In this document: positions 24,938 through 37,000 of the stretch, in pieces
How the letters are laid out: every line of letters starts with the position of its first letter
Position numbering within the stretch: the first letter of the stretch is position 1
From: Vespula vulgaris
Taxonomy: Eukaryota > Arthropoda > Insecta > Hymenoptera > Vespidae
Reading direction: 5' to 3'
NCBI RefSeq assembly: GCF_905475345.1
Contig: NC_066601.1
Coordinates: 4,381,501-4,445,500, forward strand
DNA: 64,000 bases
The notes under the pieces: model-generated
The model's database searches: none
Told to the model about the DNA's origin: nothing
The model's input: the letters and a program-made list of their open reading frames with translations, nothing else
Program-made: the position numbers and the translations under genes

Positions 24938-25919
24938 TGGCTCGTTTTTATTACCAATGCAATTTTGACTTAAAAAACGAGAGTGAATACGATAATGCTG
25001 TATTAAAACCATTCGTTTGTCCTCCGGACAAATATTGTCCTTATTGTTGTTGCAATTGGCAGTGTTGTCTTGTGGTACAGAAACGTCCACCACGACAAAT
25101 CTGGGAGACCTGGTACTTTTGGTTGGGCGTTACATTATTGGCTGTTTTTATCCTAATTTCGGTGAGTGCCCAATTTAATGAAAAAGTTGCTTTTAATATT
25201 AATTATCACAAGTATTCTTTCTAACAATAAATAAATCAGAACAAACGATATCCCACGAAAGATAACGTTTTCACTGTTCGTAAAGCGGTACAAAAAATTG
25301 TTAAACGCTGTACATACTACAGGTGTCTTATATGAACTTGTTAATCGACTTTCCAGGAAGCATTACCTTTTTTTCTTTTTTTATCGCCCATTTAAAACAG
25401 TCAGATATTAGAGAGCGATTAAATATTAAAAAAAAAAGAAAGTATTATCGAGAAAATTGGGCAGCAGTTTCACGTAAACGTGTCTTTGCTTCGCAATTTT
25501 AAGTTATTTACGAAGATTCTACATAAACATAATATTCAGTAGTGTAGTAGTCGATCGTGTTGCCACTTGAAAAATATCCTACGTCTGATTCATTTTAAAA
25601 CTAGGTGTGCAGCTACGTAGTCAGTAATTATAGGCATAACGTTCAAGGTGTGCCGTTCCGACATAATGCACGCATTAATGATAACGGACGAAACCATCGA
25701 GCAAATCGTTCTAGACCAACACAGAACGAGGTGTCTATAAGTATAATTCCTACATCTGGACTGCTACCGGGTCATAAAAAAATGGTCATGATTTCTACAC
25801 AGAATAATATCGCTCATTTGAGTAAGTCCATTTCATTGCAAGACGCATTAAAAATATTATCAACATCTGTTAGACATTGTCCATTATTCATCAAATCAAT
25901 TCAAATGCATTCGAATTAA
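24937..25919 (+). CDS. Small Cys-rich single-pass membrane protein, WBP1/VOPP1-like
   Basis: Two exons, 24937-25161 and 25605-25919, joined in phase 0, 179 residues. The N-terminal part has many cysteines (VCPPDKYCPYCCCNWQCC), followed by PPRQIWETWYFWLGVTLLAV, a membrane segment at about residues 56-79, and a basic, Asn/Arg-rich tail with no known motif. The order Cys cluster, QCC, aromatic WYFWL membrane entry resembles WBP1/WBP1L/VOPP1 proteins, which sit on endolysosomal membranes; but the tail has no PPxY motif and no signal peptide is visible, so the match is distant. An in-frame TAA upstream of the ATG fixes this start unless another exon is spliced in. GTG at 25605 is an internal codon, not a start. 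Neighbouring genes give no hint of function. Confidence 0.6.
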
Positions 25920-26050
25920 ATGCGAACAAAGATGACCATATATCCTTGAATCAAGGTCACGTCTTTTCGTTTTTTGCTAGTTCGTCGTCAGATTTCGATT
26001 AGTTGCTTCAAGTGCATGTATGTATATACTACTTTTATTTTAATTATTAC

Positions 26051-26086
<36 letters not shown>

Positions 26087-26090
26087 TATT
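26051..26090. repeat. (TACA)n/(TA)n microsatellite
   Basis: Seven to eight TACA units followed by TA units. Confidence 0.9.
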
Positions 26091-29065
26091 TATATTCATT
26101 AATTTATTGTTATTTAACAGATACTATAATTATTTTATATATGTTGCAGCTCCGATCGTAGCCTAAAATTAGAGCTTTCTTTTTTCTTTGGAAAAGTTCG
26201 GAAAGAAAGTGTTACGATTGCGAATATTTTGTATTATGAATGCACGGTTACTATGACACCTCGATGAACGTTTATCGATGAGAACGAAGGCATGCATTTT
26301 ATTGCTTTGACCGGGTGTACTTATCGCAAGTGCATTATTTTGTATGATCTCGACATAATGGTAGTCGATGGTTAATGTTCAATGATTATGAGGAAAGATC
26401 TGCAGGGAGACTGGACGAACTCAATTGAGCCTTTTAATCTTGCTGAAATGATCCCAAGTCAAACGGCTTTCAAGTTATATAAAGAGTATTCAGAGAGAGG
26501 AAAAGATAGAGATAAACGTTATCGATACGAGATCGATTCTTTGATTTGGTGATCATAAAAATCTAAAGAAAAGCAAAATAAAAGGAACCCAGAAGGGAAT
26601 AATGAAAGACATCGTTTACAGACTGCTATCGGATTTGAATATCAAATTGATACTTGAATATTAGATTTCTCGAGAGATACTAAAAAAAGCTTAGCTCAAT
26701 CATTTTCAATCTCATGTAATCAAGATTTCAAATATTTTTATTTTCGTTGAGAAAGAGAGAGAGAGAGAGAGAGAAATTTGATTCACAAATTTACAAAGCT
26801 AATTTCAAAAACGATGAAGTGAGAAAATAGAGGATTTTTTCTTTTTCGACGATGTTAAATATTTATTCATTTTTATTAATCAGAATGACATATGTAATCA
26901 CTTGTTATGACAAACGTCAAATTTATTCGACGTATCCGTTCTCTCTATCTCTTCCTTTGTATCAAACAGAGAAAGAGAGAGAGAAAGGGAAAGTAAGGAG
27001 TGAAAGATAAAAAAGAAAAGAAAATTCGAAGAGACTACGATATCGTGATATCGAAGAACAGACACCGGATTTACTAAACGGCAAGGAGGAAATTCCATCG
27101 TCGAAGGAGCTGCCTTACCTTCGCTCTCGGTTGTTACTACTTCGAAACTCGTTTTCTTACGACGGAGGATCGAGGATGGGCGTTACTCCCATTAACAATT
27201 AAGAAGAAACGCTCAGTTCGCGGTTGATGTAATTCTCTCTCTCTCTCTCTTTTTCTCTCTTTTTCTCTCTTTTTTCAGTCTTTCACTCGGTACTCTTTTC
27301 ATCTCGAGAAGAGAAAGAGCACGGGAGCTAATTAAAAAGGACAATCGAGCGGCGAACCACATACGTTCACTCTACGTTCTACCCCTCACTCTCCCTCTTC
27401 TCTTCTCGAGTCTTATCCCTATTGCAAAGACCCTTCGTTTCTCAAGATCCTTACTCATGATAAAGGTAAATCGCAGTAATCTTCGAGAGAGAAAACGACG
27501 CAAGAGAGGCACTACTATACCTATACGTAATATCTATATAACGAAGCAAAGGTCAACGTTATTCGAATAAATTTTGATTTCATATCTTTATCATTAGAAA
27601 TTGACAAGATGTATAATTATCGGACAAGTAACAAGTTGGATATCAACGTCGAAACGATATATGGAAAAAGAACTATAAAAGAATCTATTATGTTCTCTTT
27701 GAAGAAAACATTTATTAGATCCTCGTATCTCTTTCTTTCGACGTTAAAAAGGATTGATGTTATAGAAATTGTCACGATGATCCCTCAAAGAAATTCTTAC
27801 GATGCTGTTTGGAAAGAGAGAGAGAGGAAGAGAAAGAGTAGATCGCTAGCGACCTCGTTCGACTGTAACGAAGTGTCATTCCGATAACCCAAGCCGGCTT
27901 TTACTGTCTCTTGATGCCGATAAAGAAATATACAACAAACGGCCCCATACATTCTCTGTTTAATGTTGCATGCACGGTAAACCAAGCGAAGAATCAAGCA
28001 ACTACGTGCACCACGAAAGCCAATGACTTGGCACAACTCGAGTCGATCATCGAACGAATGTCAATTAGGGAATGATCCATCGAGATCGCACATTTTTTTA
28101 AATTCCTTTTTTCTTCTTTTCTACTTACGAAGATCTTGGTTTTTTTCTTACTGTTTGTGAGTATCAATGTAAATAATATAATAGCATATACTTGAATTAT
28201 ATTCGCATCGTGTTTTTGAGAATACAACTGATACGTAAACGATGTGCGAACAAAGAATTTCTTAAGTATCACCTTAACACGTTCGTACTTTTATGACTGC
28301 AAAACAACAAGCAATAGGATATCATTATGATAATTATGGGAACGAAGTAAATGAGATAATTATGGGAAGAGAAAGAAAATATCTAAAAATCTTTTGTTCG
28401 CTCTAAGAAAACCTGTAAACTACTTTTATTTCGTTCATTTTCTTTTTTTTTTGTTTCTTTTTCGCATCTCTCGACTCTAAACACTTTCTACGTAATACTA
28501 CATAAAGTGCTATACTTTCTTTGAGTTTTAAATAATATATTTTTTAAAAGATAGAAACGTATACATAAATATTTTGTACGAATCGATATTGGGCGATTAT
28601 TTTCGTGGTAAAAAAAGCTCGAGACAGAAAGGATATCAGCATTCACCCGGACGTAATGCTTCGAGTTGTCCGTTCTTCAAATTTTTGGAATCATCTCAAG
28701 GAATTATACGTTCAAAGAGATACGTTTGCGTCGCAAACAGTCGAGAAAAGCGTATTACTATATCCAACGGCTGTACCAAGAGGCGCCTGTCGTCCGTGCA
28801 AAGATGTTGTTCTTCCAATAAATCGGTCGACTTTAGGAGCTTCTCGTCGTCGTCTTTCCGACGACGAAAAAAGGAGGCGCCCGACGAAAGAGCGCGCGAG
28901 TATAATAAATTCAATAAATTAAGTCGCTCGAGATAGAGCGAACGAATGAAAGAGAAAGAGAGGGAGGGAGAGATAGAGAGAGGCAGAAAGAAATCGATAA
29001 AGAGGAAAATGAAAAGAAGACGCGTAGAAAGTCTTCTTCAAAATGAAGAATGATCGTATCTTTTC

Positions 29066-29068
<3 letters not shown>

Positions 29069-29109
<41 letters not shown>
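29069..29109. repeat. (AT)n microsatellite
   Basis: About 20 uninterrupted AT units. Confidence 0.95.
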
Positions 29110-29111
<2 letters not shown>

Positions 29112-30030
29112 AAAGCTTAAATTAAAATAGATTTAAAAAAGAAATTCGCCGAGAGTGATGCGATTATTTTCAAAATTGTCATCGCATCGATATAAAAATT
29201 TTGGAAGGAGAAAGATTTCGTATTTAACGCAAGTACCTGTATGAATAAATTAATAATGAGACTACGTTTTAATTACGAATAAGGAAAATCAAATAAATTG
29301 ACTAATTTGTTACTTATTTCATTCGAAATATATACTTTATCGACGTCAATAATAACATCTTATTATAATATTGTGAATAGAAACAACGTTTTTTTTTTTC
29401 AGGAAAAAATAACTGTTGCTTAGAACAATTTTTTATAAAAATATCGATATGCCACTTGCTGTATTCGAGAGAGAGAGAGAGAGAGAGAAAGAAAGAAAAA
29501 AAGCAGTAGGAAGGTGATGGCACACGACCCGAGTCATCGAGGTGTCGTCGCCTTTCTCTAAGAAAGAGAAGGAAATATCTTCTTTTTATTCTATCTTCTT
29601 CTTTTTTATCTTTTTCTTTTTCTTTTTCTTCTTCTTGTTCTTCTTCTTCGTTGACGTCTTCCTCATCTTTCTTCACGGTTTCCTCCTCTTCTAGTGGGAG
29701 GTACTAAAATTAGAGAAGACGGTGCGAAGAACGGTCCAGTCTTGTAGCTTCTTTCGAACACTTCCAAATGGTCCTTCGTAGCGATAACACGTTTTCGCGT
29801 GCATCTCGCCGGTGAGTAGTTCGATATACTCTGTTTAGAAAACAGACGAGTCGTTTCGTATATCGACGTAATATCGATCGTCCTAGCCCCGTCATGAGTC
29901 GCCGAAGAGAACACCGACGTACCTTGACTCGATTCTCAAACGGACGATAATTGCGAGCAATCGATTTTTAACGATCGATGAAAGTTCTATAAAATTTCTA
30001 AGGTGGATTCGTTTCGACCACCCTTTCGAA

Positions 30031-31059
30031 ATGTCTCGAGTATCGATCCATGGAAGATTTATAGTTATTATCGTTGTCGTCTGTATTATCAATCTTACGA
30101 GAGTCGAGGGTAAGTATATTCTTATTTAGAAGAGAATGTAAACAATGTATATGTGTGCGTATACGTGTACGTATACATGTACGTATTCTTCGTACGTGTG
30201 TTCCATGAGTATACGAGATGAAGATTATACTTATAATACAAATATTGCCATACTTTGCAATGATATACGTCTCGTGGAAACGCGATACACTTGTAATTCA
30301 TACGATTCTTATTATGTCTATCGTAAATGTAACGTTACCATTTATCACGCCATTAGGTAGGAAGTGCGTGTGCACGAGCAAAGATTGTAAAGAAGCTGGG
30401 GAAGACACCTGCGAGACAAAATACTTCTGTTACACCGAACTGATTCTCTTCACTGATCAGGAGTTTGGTGAAAATACGACAACGCGAGGATGCACGCAGT
30501 GCGTACATTTTTTATTTACGACGTCAAATGGTTTCCTATCGATATTTTAAAGATCGACAGAGTTTTAAATAAAAGTAAAGATTGAATTCCTTTCGAAAGA
30601 AAGATCGATACAAGAGTATGTATATAAAGCATAGATTTCTATCGACTCTATTAGGATTCGACCTTCGACCTTTCTCCGTTATTGGATAATAAATCCCAGC
30701 TACTAAAACTAGTATGCAGACACGATTGAAAAACGATTCGTTATGTCCATCCGGTTTGGTTACGCTGATCGAAGAGGTACCATATAAATTCACGAACGTG
30801 TTGTGGCCTATGACGAGATAATCGAGTCAAAAAATTCGAATGTTCGTTTCTCCTTCACCTTGTCTTATCTCTTGAACATTTTTAACGATGACGGAAAGTC
30901 GATGCTGCGCGTAGAAAATTCCTTAATAAATGATCCTTAATATAAAAAAAAAAAAAAAAACAAACACGCTTTGTATTTTATCCGTACGTATCAACTACTT
31001 AAATTCATTTGCTTTTATTAAAATATTTGAAATATTTATCAATCGATATTAGAAACGGT

Positions 31060-31094
<35 letters not shown>

Positions 31095-31962
31095 AAAACA
31101 CACGACCAGGTCACAGAATATTATAGTTTATTTATCTTTAGCGTGATATATGTATATATTCATATGTATTTATGTACGTATAGACGATGGATTGCCGTTT
31201 TCCAGGAGCCCGACGCCATTGTTGTGCGAGACAAAGTCTTGGGTCACGAGGTCAAAGCTATCGACGTTGTCATCGTCGTCGTCGTCGTCGTCGTCTCTTC
31301 ACGACGACGAGGAAGACGAAATCGTTGAAAATCGTCGTGTCTCGTCGACGAGACCTTGGATACGAATGCCCTGGCCAAGATTAAAGTGTTGCGACAGTCA
31401 AGATTATTGTAACGCTGATCATCTCGGCGACTTGTCCACATGGACTCCTGAAAGAGAAAAAGAAGAGGGGAAGAAGAGAAAGAAGATCGAGGAAAAAGAA
31501 GAACAAGTGGAAAAGGAAGACAAATTTTCGATCGAAAGGATGAACCAAGATAATGATTCAACGTCTAACGCAGAAATAGATCAAAACAACGATTTCCAAT
31601 CGATCAATAGATTTAACCAAAATAACAATCTGATATCGCTAGACTCGAATAGGTCGTTCACGAATTCTTCAAGCAGCAGTCGAGATCAAATTATTTCGAT
31701 CACTTCGGACTCGATATCAACGATCGACGAAGATCTTAATTTGGATCAACTTTTGCAACATCGGGTAAGGCCGCTCCACGTCGCTGCTTTTGTACTTGCG
31801 ATAGCTGCATTGATATCCGTCCTGGCTGCCTGCTACGTCATTACGAGGTTCATTCCTTTTTTTTTCTTCTCTTTTTATCATTATCGCCGTGATTATTATT
31901 GTTATTAATATTCTATTCTTTGTGAGAGGCTATCGCAATTCTTTTATTTGATTTTCTCCTTC

Positions 31963-32006
<44 letters not shown>

Positions 32007-32945
32007 TTTCTCTTGCTTTTCCTTTGTTTCTATCTTCGCTTTCGTTGTTTACCTCGTCAAGATTCTATATCCTACGTAAATCAGTACGATTGTATTGGTA
32101 CATGAATGTGTCATACTTCTCAGAACGTGTTTCGAAATATACCGATTTTTCTCGCGACCAAGTCACGTTATTGAATATACATTCTATATTAATTTCTTAT
32201 TAGAACGTTGATTTATGCTGGTACTTTTATCGCAGAGCTTTATCTTCTCTACGTCGTACGAGTAGGAAGGATAAGAAAAATGCTTTGCTAAAGGAAACAC
32301 GTCGGAGGAATATTTTGCGAATATACAACTCGAGTTGCCGATAATCTTGGAATATAATAAATGTTAAGGTAAACGTGTTAATTATCGATGAGCTCGAAAC
32401 TATTATCGATTGACATCTTTATACTCTTGAAATTTATACGCGTTTTCAACTCTAGTATTGTCTATGAATATTTTATAAGAAAACCAACGGAATAAAAAAA
32501 ATCGATGGAATACGTAGGACTCGTCGAAATAATGTCGAAAACAAGGTCATTCGAAAGTATCGAGCACGTAGGTACAGATAGAAACCCGCATAGGTATTAC
32601 AATCTTGCCAGTTTTTTTTTTTTCTTTTTTATCTCCTTTTTCTTTTTATCACTTTCCACTTCCTCTATTTTTTCTTTCTCTCTTTTTTTTTCTCTCTCTT
32701 TTTCACCATCGACGACTGACTTTCAGCGAGTTTCTTTTTTTCGGACAGTTTGTCGCGACGGTTCTAAAAGGCGCACAAGCCAGACCGCCCTCTTATCGGT
32801 CTACCTCCCTGCCAGAGGGCCACTCGAGTACAGATAGTCTGGGTCCCTGAAAAGGCCCCATGGAGTTCTGCCCTCTAATCTTCGGTCCTCCGAACGCTTA
32901 AGTGGGTTTTCGAGTTCAGAAATATTCGGTCGGTCGAACCTTACA

Positions 32946-32987
<42 letters not shown>

Positions 32988-33317
32988 TCTCTCTTTTTCT
33001 CTCGTATACATACGTATACATATCTTCTTAAAGCACGTTATTTTCTTTCCCTCTTCTTTATCTCATCTTTTCGTTTTCTCTTTTTCTCTTTATCGTATTC
33101 CTTTCCATTCGACATAGCATCGGTAAAAGCCTTCGATGGTCTTTAATGATTTTCATCGATACTTAAACTCGACAAGACTCTACAAAGTTTTTTCTATCTG
33201 ATTTATTACTTTATATATTACTTACAACCTTTCTTAATTACAATTATACTAATTAGTTTCCTGTCTTTTTACAGGTTCTTGAAGAGCAATCCGTACGTGA
33301 TTGGCAGCGTGGAATAA
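30031..33317 (+). CDS. BAMBI-like TGF-beta pseudoreceptor, divergent
   Basis: Kinase-less TGF-beta-receptor-like membrane protein. Best model: 30031-30109, 30357-30498, 31206-31847, 33275-33317, 301 residues. Residues 1-26 are a signal peptide (FIVIIVVVCIINL core). The three-finger ectodomain follows: Cys30, 32, 37, 45, 51, 72, 81, 135, 136 and 142, with the type I receptor-like TCET, RGCT and the closing CCDSQDYCN. Between Cys81 and Cys135 is a Ser/acidic insert made by a TCG repeat. A long charged Asn/Ser-rich stalk leads to a membrane segment at about 264-285 (HVAAFVLAIAALISVLAACY), then a tail of 13-16 residues. Type I receptors would continue into GS and kinase domains; none is present. 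The last junction (AG|GTTCAT donor) is weak, so the tail is uncertain: read-through gives a stop at 31906-31908, and another acceptor at 32727 gives a different end. It lies upstream of BAMBI on the same strand. Confidence 0.65.
31252..31300 (+). repeat. TCG/GTC triplet repeat coding for Ser
   Basis: Imperfect trinucleotide run inside the third exon of the BAMBI-like gene, encoding a run of about nine serines within the ectodomain insert. Confidence 0.9.
31972..32010. repeat. (TTTC)n microsatellite
   Basis: About nine TTTC units, in the last intron or 3'UTR of the BAMBI-like gene. Confidence 0.95.
32727..32850 (+). other. Candidate alternative terminal exon of the BAMBI-like gene
   Basis: GC-rich block after a long pyrimidine tract and acceptor TTTCAG. 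Joined to the membrane exon (donor after 31847) it stays in phase and encodes 41 codons ending KGAQARPPSYRSTSLPEG then HSSTDSLGP and TGA at 32848-32850. It contains PPSY, a PPxY motif of the kind bound by WW domains of Nedd4/Smurf ligases. A second acceptor at 32748 (CGGACAG) is also in frame. The coding status rests on phase and composition only. Confidence 0.35.
32946..33001. repeat. CT/CG/CT compound tract
   Basis: CT units interrupted by a (CG)n block; the central part alternates purine and pyrimidine throughout. Confidence 0.9.
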
Positions 33318-33534
33318 CAATGTGATAAATCAATGAATATGGATATTCTTCTTAATTAGTGCTTTAATGAAACTAGTTAATTAAATTTTTTTTTTTTTAA
33401 TTTCGAATATGTGCCGTAAAATATTTAGCAGATATATTTTAGCTATAATTTATTAGCACGTATATAAATCCAATTTTACGATTTACGTCATTGTCTAACG
33501 TAAAAATAAAAGTGATTTCTTATCTTTTATTTAG

Positions 33535-34011
33535 GATGACGAATCAAGAAGCTTCGTCCTATTTGAAAAATTTGTCTTCAGCGTGGGTCGTTGGGGCATA
33601 ACACATGGATGGCTACGAGACAAAGAATATTTCGTGAAGCACTCGACAGAGACAGTTTCCTGGCAAACACAACGACTCGTTTGGCGCCTATGTAACGTCC
33701 CTATGTGCATCATGACGCAGCCATGTGGAGACCAACGTCCTTCGAAATTCCATCTACTTAGAAAACGGGGACTAAAGGTTTTACCAACATCGGTACCAGG
33801 TGTTCCAACGATTTTAACATTATTAGTCATCGGTAGGGTCGCTTTCCTAACACTCCAAAAGGTTATAAATGCTCGAAAGAAAGGGAAAGGTACACTCGTT
33901 GAACGTAGAAATCGTTTTCGTATGATTATGGGGACTATTTCGAACGTCTCTTGTTGGACACGATTGTCACACATCGAAGTGTGTTTTCCAACTATTACAA
34001 AAGCGTTATAG
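33535..34011 (+). CDS. Unassigned open frame, possible exon
   Basis: Open for 158 codons from an acceptor-like TTTATTTAG (ending at 33534) to TAG; internal ATG at 33583. The product has mixed composition and a hydrophobic stretch (VPTILTLLVIGRVAFLTL) but no family I recognise. The opposite strand is also open for 147 codons, so this may be chance in a less AT-rich block. In another frame the same acceptor gives a 22-codon end in phase with the BAMBI-like membrane exon. Confidence 0.2.
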   Translation, partial: DDESRSFVLFEKFVFSVGRWGITHGWLRDKEYFVKHSTETVSWQTQRLVWRLCNVPMCIMTQPCGDQRPSKFHLLRKRGLKVLPTSVPGVPTILTLLVIGRVAFLTLQKVINARKKGKGTLVERRNRFRMIMGTISNVSCWTRLSHIEVCFPTITKAL

Positions 34012-37000
34012 CTTTTCTTTCTCTGTATAAATAGCGTGTAAATAACTGCGACTGTACATACACGTTTATATTATATCTTATGGTCGATGGGATTCGTAAA
34101 GTAATTAATTCGTGTTAACAGAGTGTTTCTTAAGTACTCTTAATATTTTATTGCTGTTATATTTAGAGAAAAAAGATAGGAAATTTGTTAAAAACGTTGT
34201 TCGTTACGAAATTTTATAGCGATTATTCAAATTTAACCACGAGTACTTGAGTAACACTCTTAAGAGATATGAATATATAAGAGCGATTTATATTTTTTGA
34301 ATAAGTATAAAATATTTAATTAAGCGCGATTAAATTCAATCTCGTTTCGATAGGCGAGTAATTATCAAGGAAGGAATACGCATATTTTGCAAGTGAGCGA
34401 TACCGAAATAATCGAGTATGATTTAAATTCAAGCAGAAAAAGCGTGACAAGATGAAAAAGAGCGCGAGAGAGAGAGAGACTGGTCGTGGCGCGTTCGATT
34501 TGTTGGCCTAAATGAGTCACGTAGAATGCAACAAGACGGGAATAAGATCTTACAGAGCGAATACAGGCCGTCCGACGGTAGCTGGCATCCGGGAACTTGA
34601 GTTGGACAGCGCTCTACGATCAGATATGTCGAGTGAAAAGTAAATATATTTAGTGAGAAGGACTTCGCTAGATAGATTTACCAACACGTTCATCGAAATG
34701 ATCTCTTGGGAGTTTTTGCTAAAAGAAACTTTCTTGCTCTCTTCCCGTGAATGCTTCCGTTGAGAAGTAACATAAATCAACGATAGAGATTCTTCCTTCA
34801 TAAGTTTCGACAAATTTTTATTATCACGATTTTAACACGGTTCCAAAGATAGCCGTAGGAATATATTTTTGCGATATACAAATAAGAGAGAGACTTAAAG
34901 AGATCGATCTATCACAGTTATTAAGAGTCGATAGCACAAACGCAAGGACAAATCTCGAGAGTTTCGATTTATATTCCAGAATATCCAGCATGACGTATAA
35001 AATATATACGCACACAGATATATTTATATATGCCTGTACGATACAAACGTACCACTAAATATAACAACTCGACACGTTTTGCGAAGGCGTACAAGCAAGG
35101 CACTCGTTTATGTATTCCTTTGCGTTCGCTTATCCTTGCAAGTTGCGCTTAACGCGAAGGAGCGAATATACGGGAACGTTTTCCTTGGTCATTCTTGCTA
35201 TCGAGAAGTATATGTATTGTACATACCCCTATGTATATACGAATGTGTATATTTTTTCTCGATATCTTTGGAGATTTGCGAGAACGCCCCGTGACGAACT
35301 TTGCTCCAAGAGAGAGAAAGAGAGAGAACAGAAAGAGAACGTTGAAAATTTCGTGTCGGTAGTAAAATTTAAAGAAGAGTCGCCGAGACCAGATAATACG
35401 ATTAAAAAAAATAAAGATAAAAAGAGAGAGAGAGAGAGAGATAAGACAAACTCGTCGAAAGCTTGCCGTTGTTTTATTTGTGTATGCACGCATACTAGTT
35501 ATATCTATGTATTGTGTATCCATATGTCACAGATGTGTGATTGTGTATATACGAATATATTATGTGAATATGTGTGCGAACTAAAAGGGCGCCAAGATAC
35601 TTTTGCCCCTCGTACGCGTTACAACACCCGCCTCGCCGGAGCGATAAAGGAATTACAAGAGTACGAATACAAGCGCGTACGCCGGCGCGATAAAAGGAAT
35701 TTGAATTTCCTGAAGCGTGAGACCGAAGATACTACGTGGCAATAATACGGACCAATCGTAAAACATCTGTTCGTTTGTTCTTATTTTTCTAACGTTTTAT
35801 CGGTTCTTCTTCTTTTTCTTTTTCTTTTTTTTTTAACGGAAATTAAAATATCCCAATTTTTTACTCAATCCCCGTGGATGCCATTTCGAAGAAATTTCAA
35901 ATTTATCGAATGTTTTCAAAATAAAATTATCGTACGAATTAAGATCCTATTATCGATTTTCTTATTTGAGATAAAATTGAAGAGTCAATTGCGGTTAGGA
36001 TGAAGCCACTAGCGGATCACGTACGGCGTTAATGGCTCACGAATTACTCCCGTCCAAACAATATCGATCCACCTCACGAAATCATTTTACCTTTGTATCG
36101 ATAACGAGCGAAACGAAGAATGGGGATAGTCGGCTTGTTTTATTTACCTATCTGTAGGTATACGTATATATACATACGTACGTACATATATATATGCCCA
36201 TTAAAGTGGGCCTTGTTGTAGGACGTGAAGAGTAGGGGAAAAGAATCGAACGCCCCGAACCGGTCCTCGATCTCTCTTTTGGGCCAGGTGCCCAGCGTGG
36301 AATCAAAAGTAATGTCCCTAACTGAATGGCTTGACCACCGTACTCGTTTCGCTCGACTAAAATCAATCACTCCGCTTAAGCGCAGCGATTCGACGAGCTC
36401 TTTCCACTGTTAGATTTACCGCGAGCATCAGCCTCGTCCGAGCATCTTTGGAGGAGCAAACATCTTAGATAAATATCTCTACCTTGTCTAACTCGTTTCT
36501 ACCTTCCTCCTGGAGAATGACTCCAGCAAGATGACTTTTTTATACTTTTGCTACCGATTCTCTTACACGATGGCGTGCTTTTGTCGTCATCCTAGCTGAA
36601 TTTCGATATTTCGATATTATACAATTCGATCTTGTTTTCGATCAATGTTTTCGAGAGATAAACAATGTCTTCACAAGGATTTATATCAAATTAGAATTTT
36701 CATTAGGATTTAAACGTTTAAATAAAATTTAACTGAACTACAAGTTTGTATGCCCAGTTAAAGAGTCTGCGTACGGCCTGTAGATTTTCAGGACGCTAGA
36801 GATACCTACATGGTGGAGAGATACAGAGGGTGGAGTCGATGGATGCCTCGAGGTACGTTTTAACGAGAAACAACAAATACGAGCTGTGATTATCTAGTTC
36901 ACCGATAACTGTATACCGTGTGTGCTAACAGCTGTTCTTTTTTCTTAAAATAACGGAACGAAAATTGCAACCGTAAAAAATGGAGAATATGAAAAAAGAG

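Larger units (their letters stand above)
25920..30030. other. Long non-coding stretch before the BAMBI-like gene
   Basis: No convincing protein gene in 4.1 kb. Contents: a TACA/TA microsatellite, GA and CT tracts, a GC-richer block at 27100-27470 with initiator-like TCAGTT (27213) and TCAGTC (27275) and a donor (AAAG|GTAAAT at 27465), an open block at 28600-28920 with all forward frames partly open, and an exon-like piece at 29692-29811 between a pyrimidine-rich acceptor and a CCG|GTGAGT donor. These are candidates for 5'UTR exons of the BAMBI-like gene; none is proven. Confidence 0.4.

Noticed and set aside
28574..28936. 105-120 codon frames in two plus frames at 28.6-28.9 kb
   Set aside because: Several overlapping frames are open together, no conserved motif is visible, and one product ends in Arg/Lys/Ser runs; more likely leader or regulatory DNA of the BAMBI-like gene.
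31848..31908. Read-through end RFIPFFFFSFYHYRRDYYCY for the BAMBI-like protein
   Set aside because: Pyrimidine-rich DNA after the membrane exon looks intronic and the added Phe run is odd after a stop-transfer Arg. Kept as a possible intron-retained end since AATAAA occurs at 32356 and 32491.
33531..33974. 147-codon open frame, minus strand
   Set aside because: Overlaps the plus-strand open stretch; no family recognised and no start or splice context that favours it.
35110..35745. 211-codon open frame, plus strand
   Set aside because: The middle is encoded by GA repeats and the N-terminal part by TATA/CATA-like DNA, with no splice context or family match. Only its last 50 codons looked protein-like, and these are listed as a weak observation.
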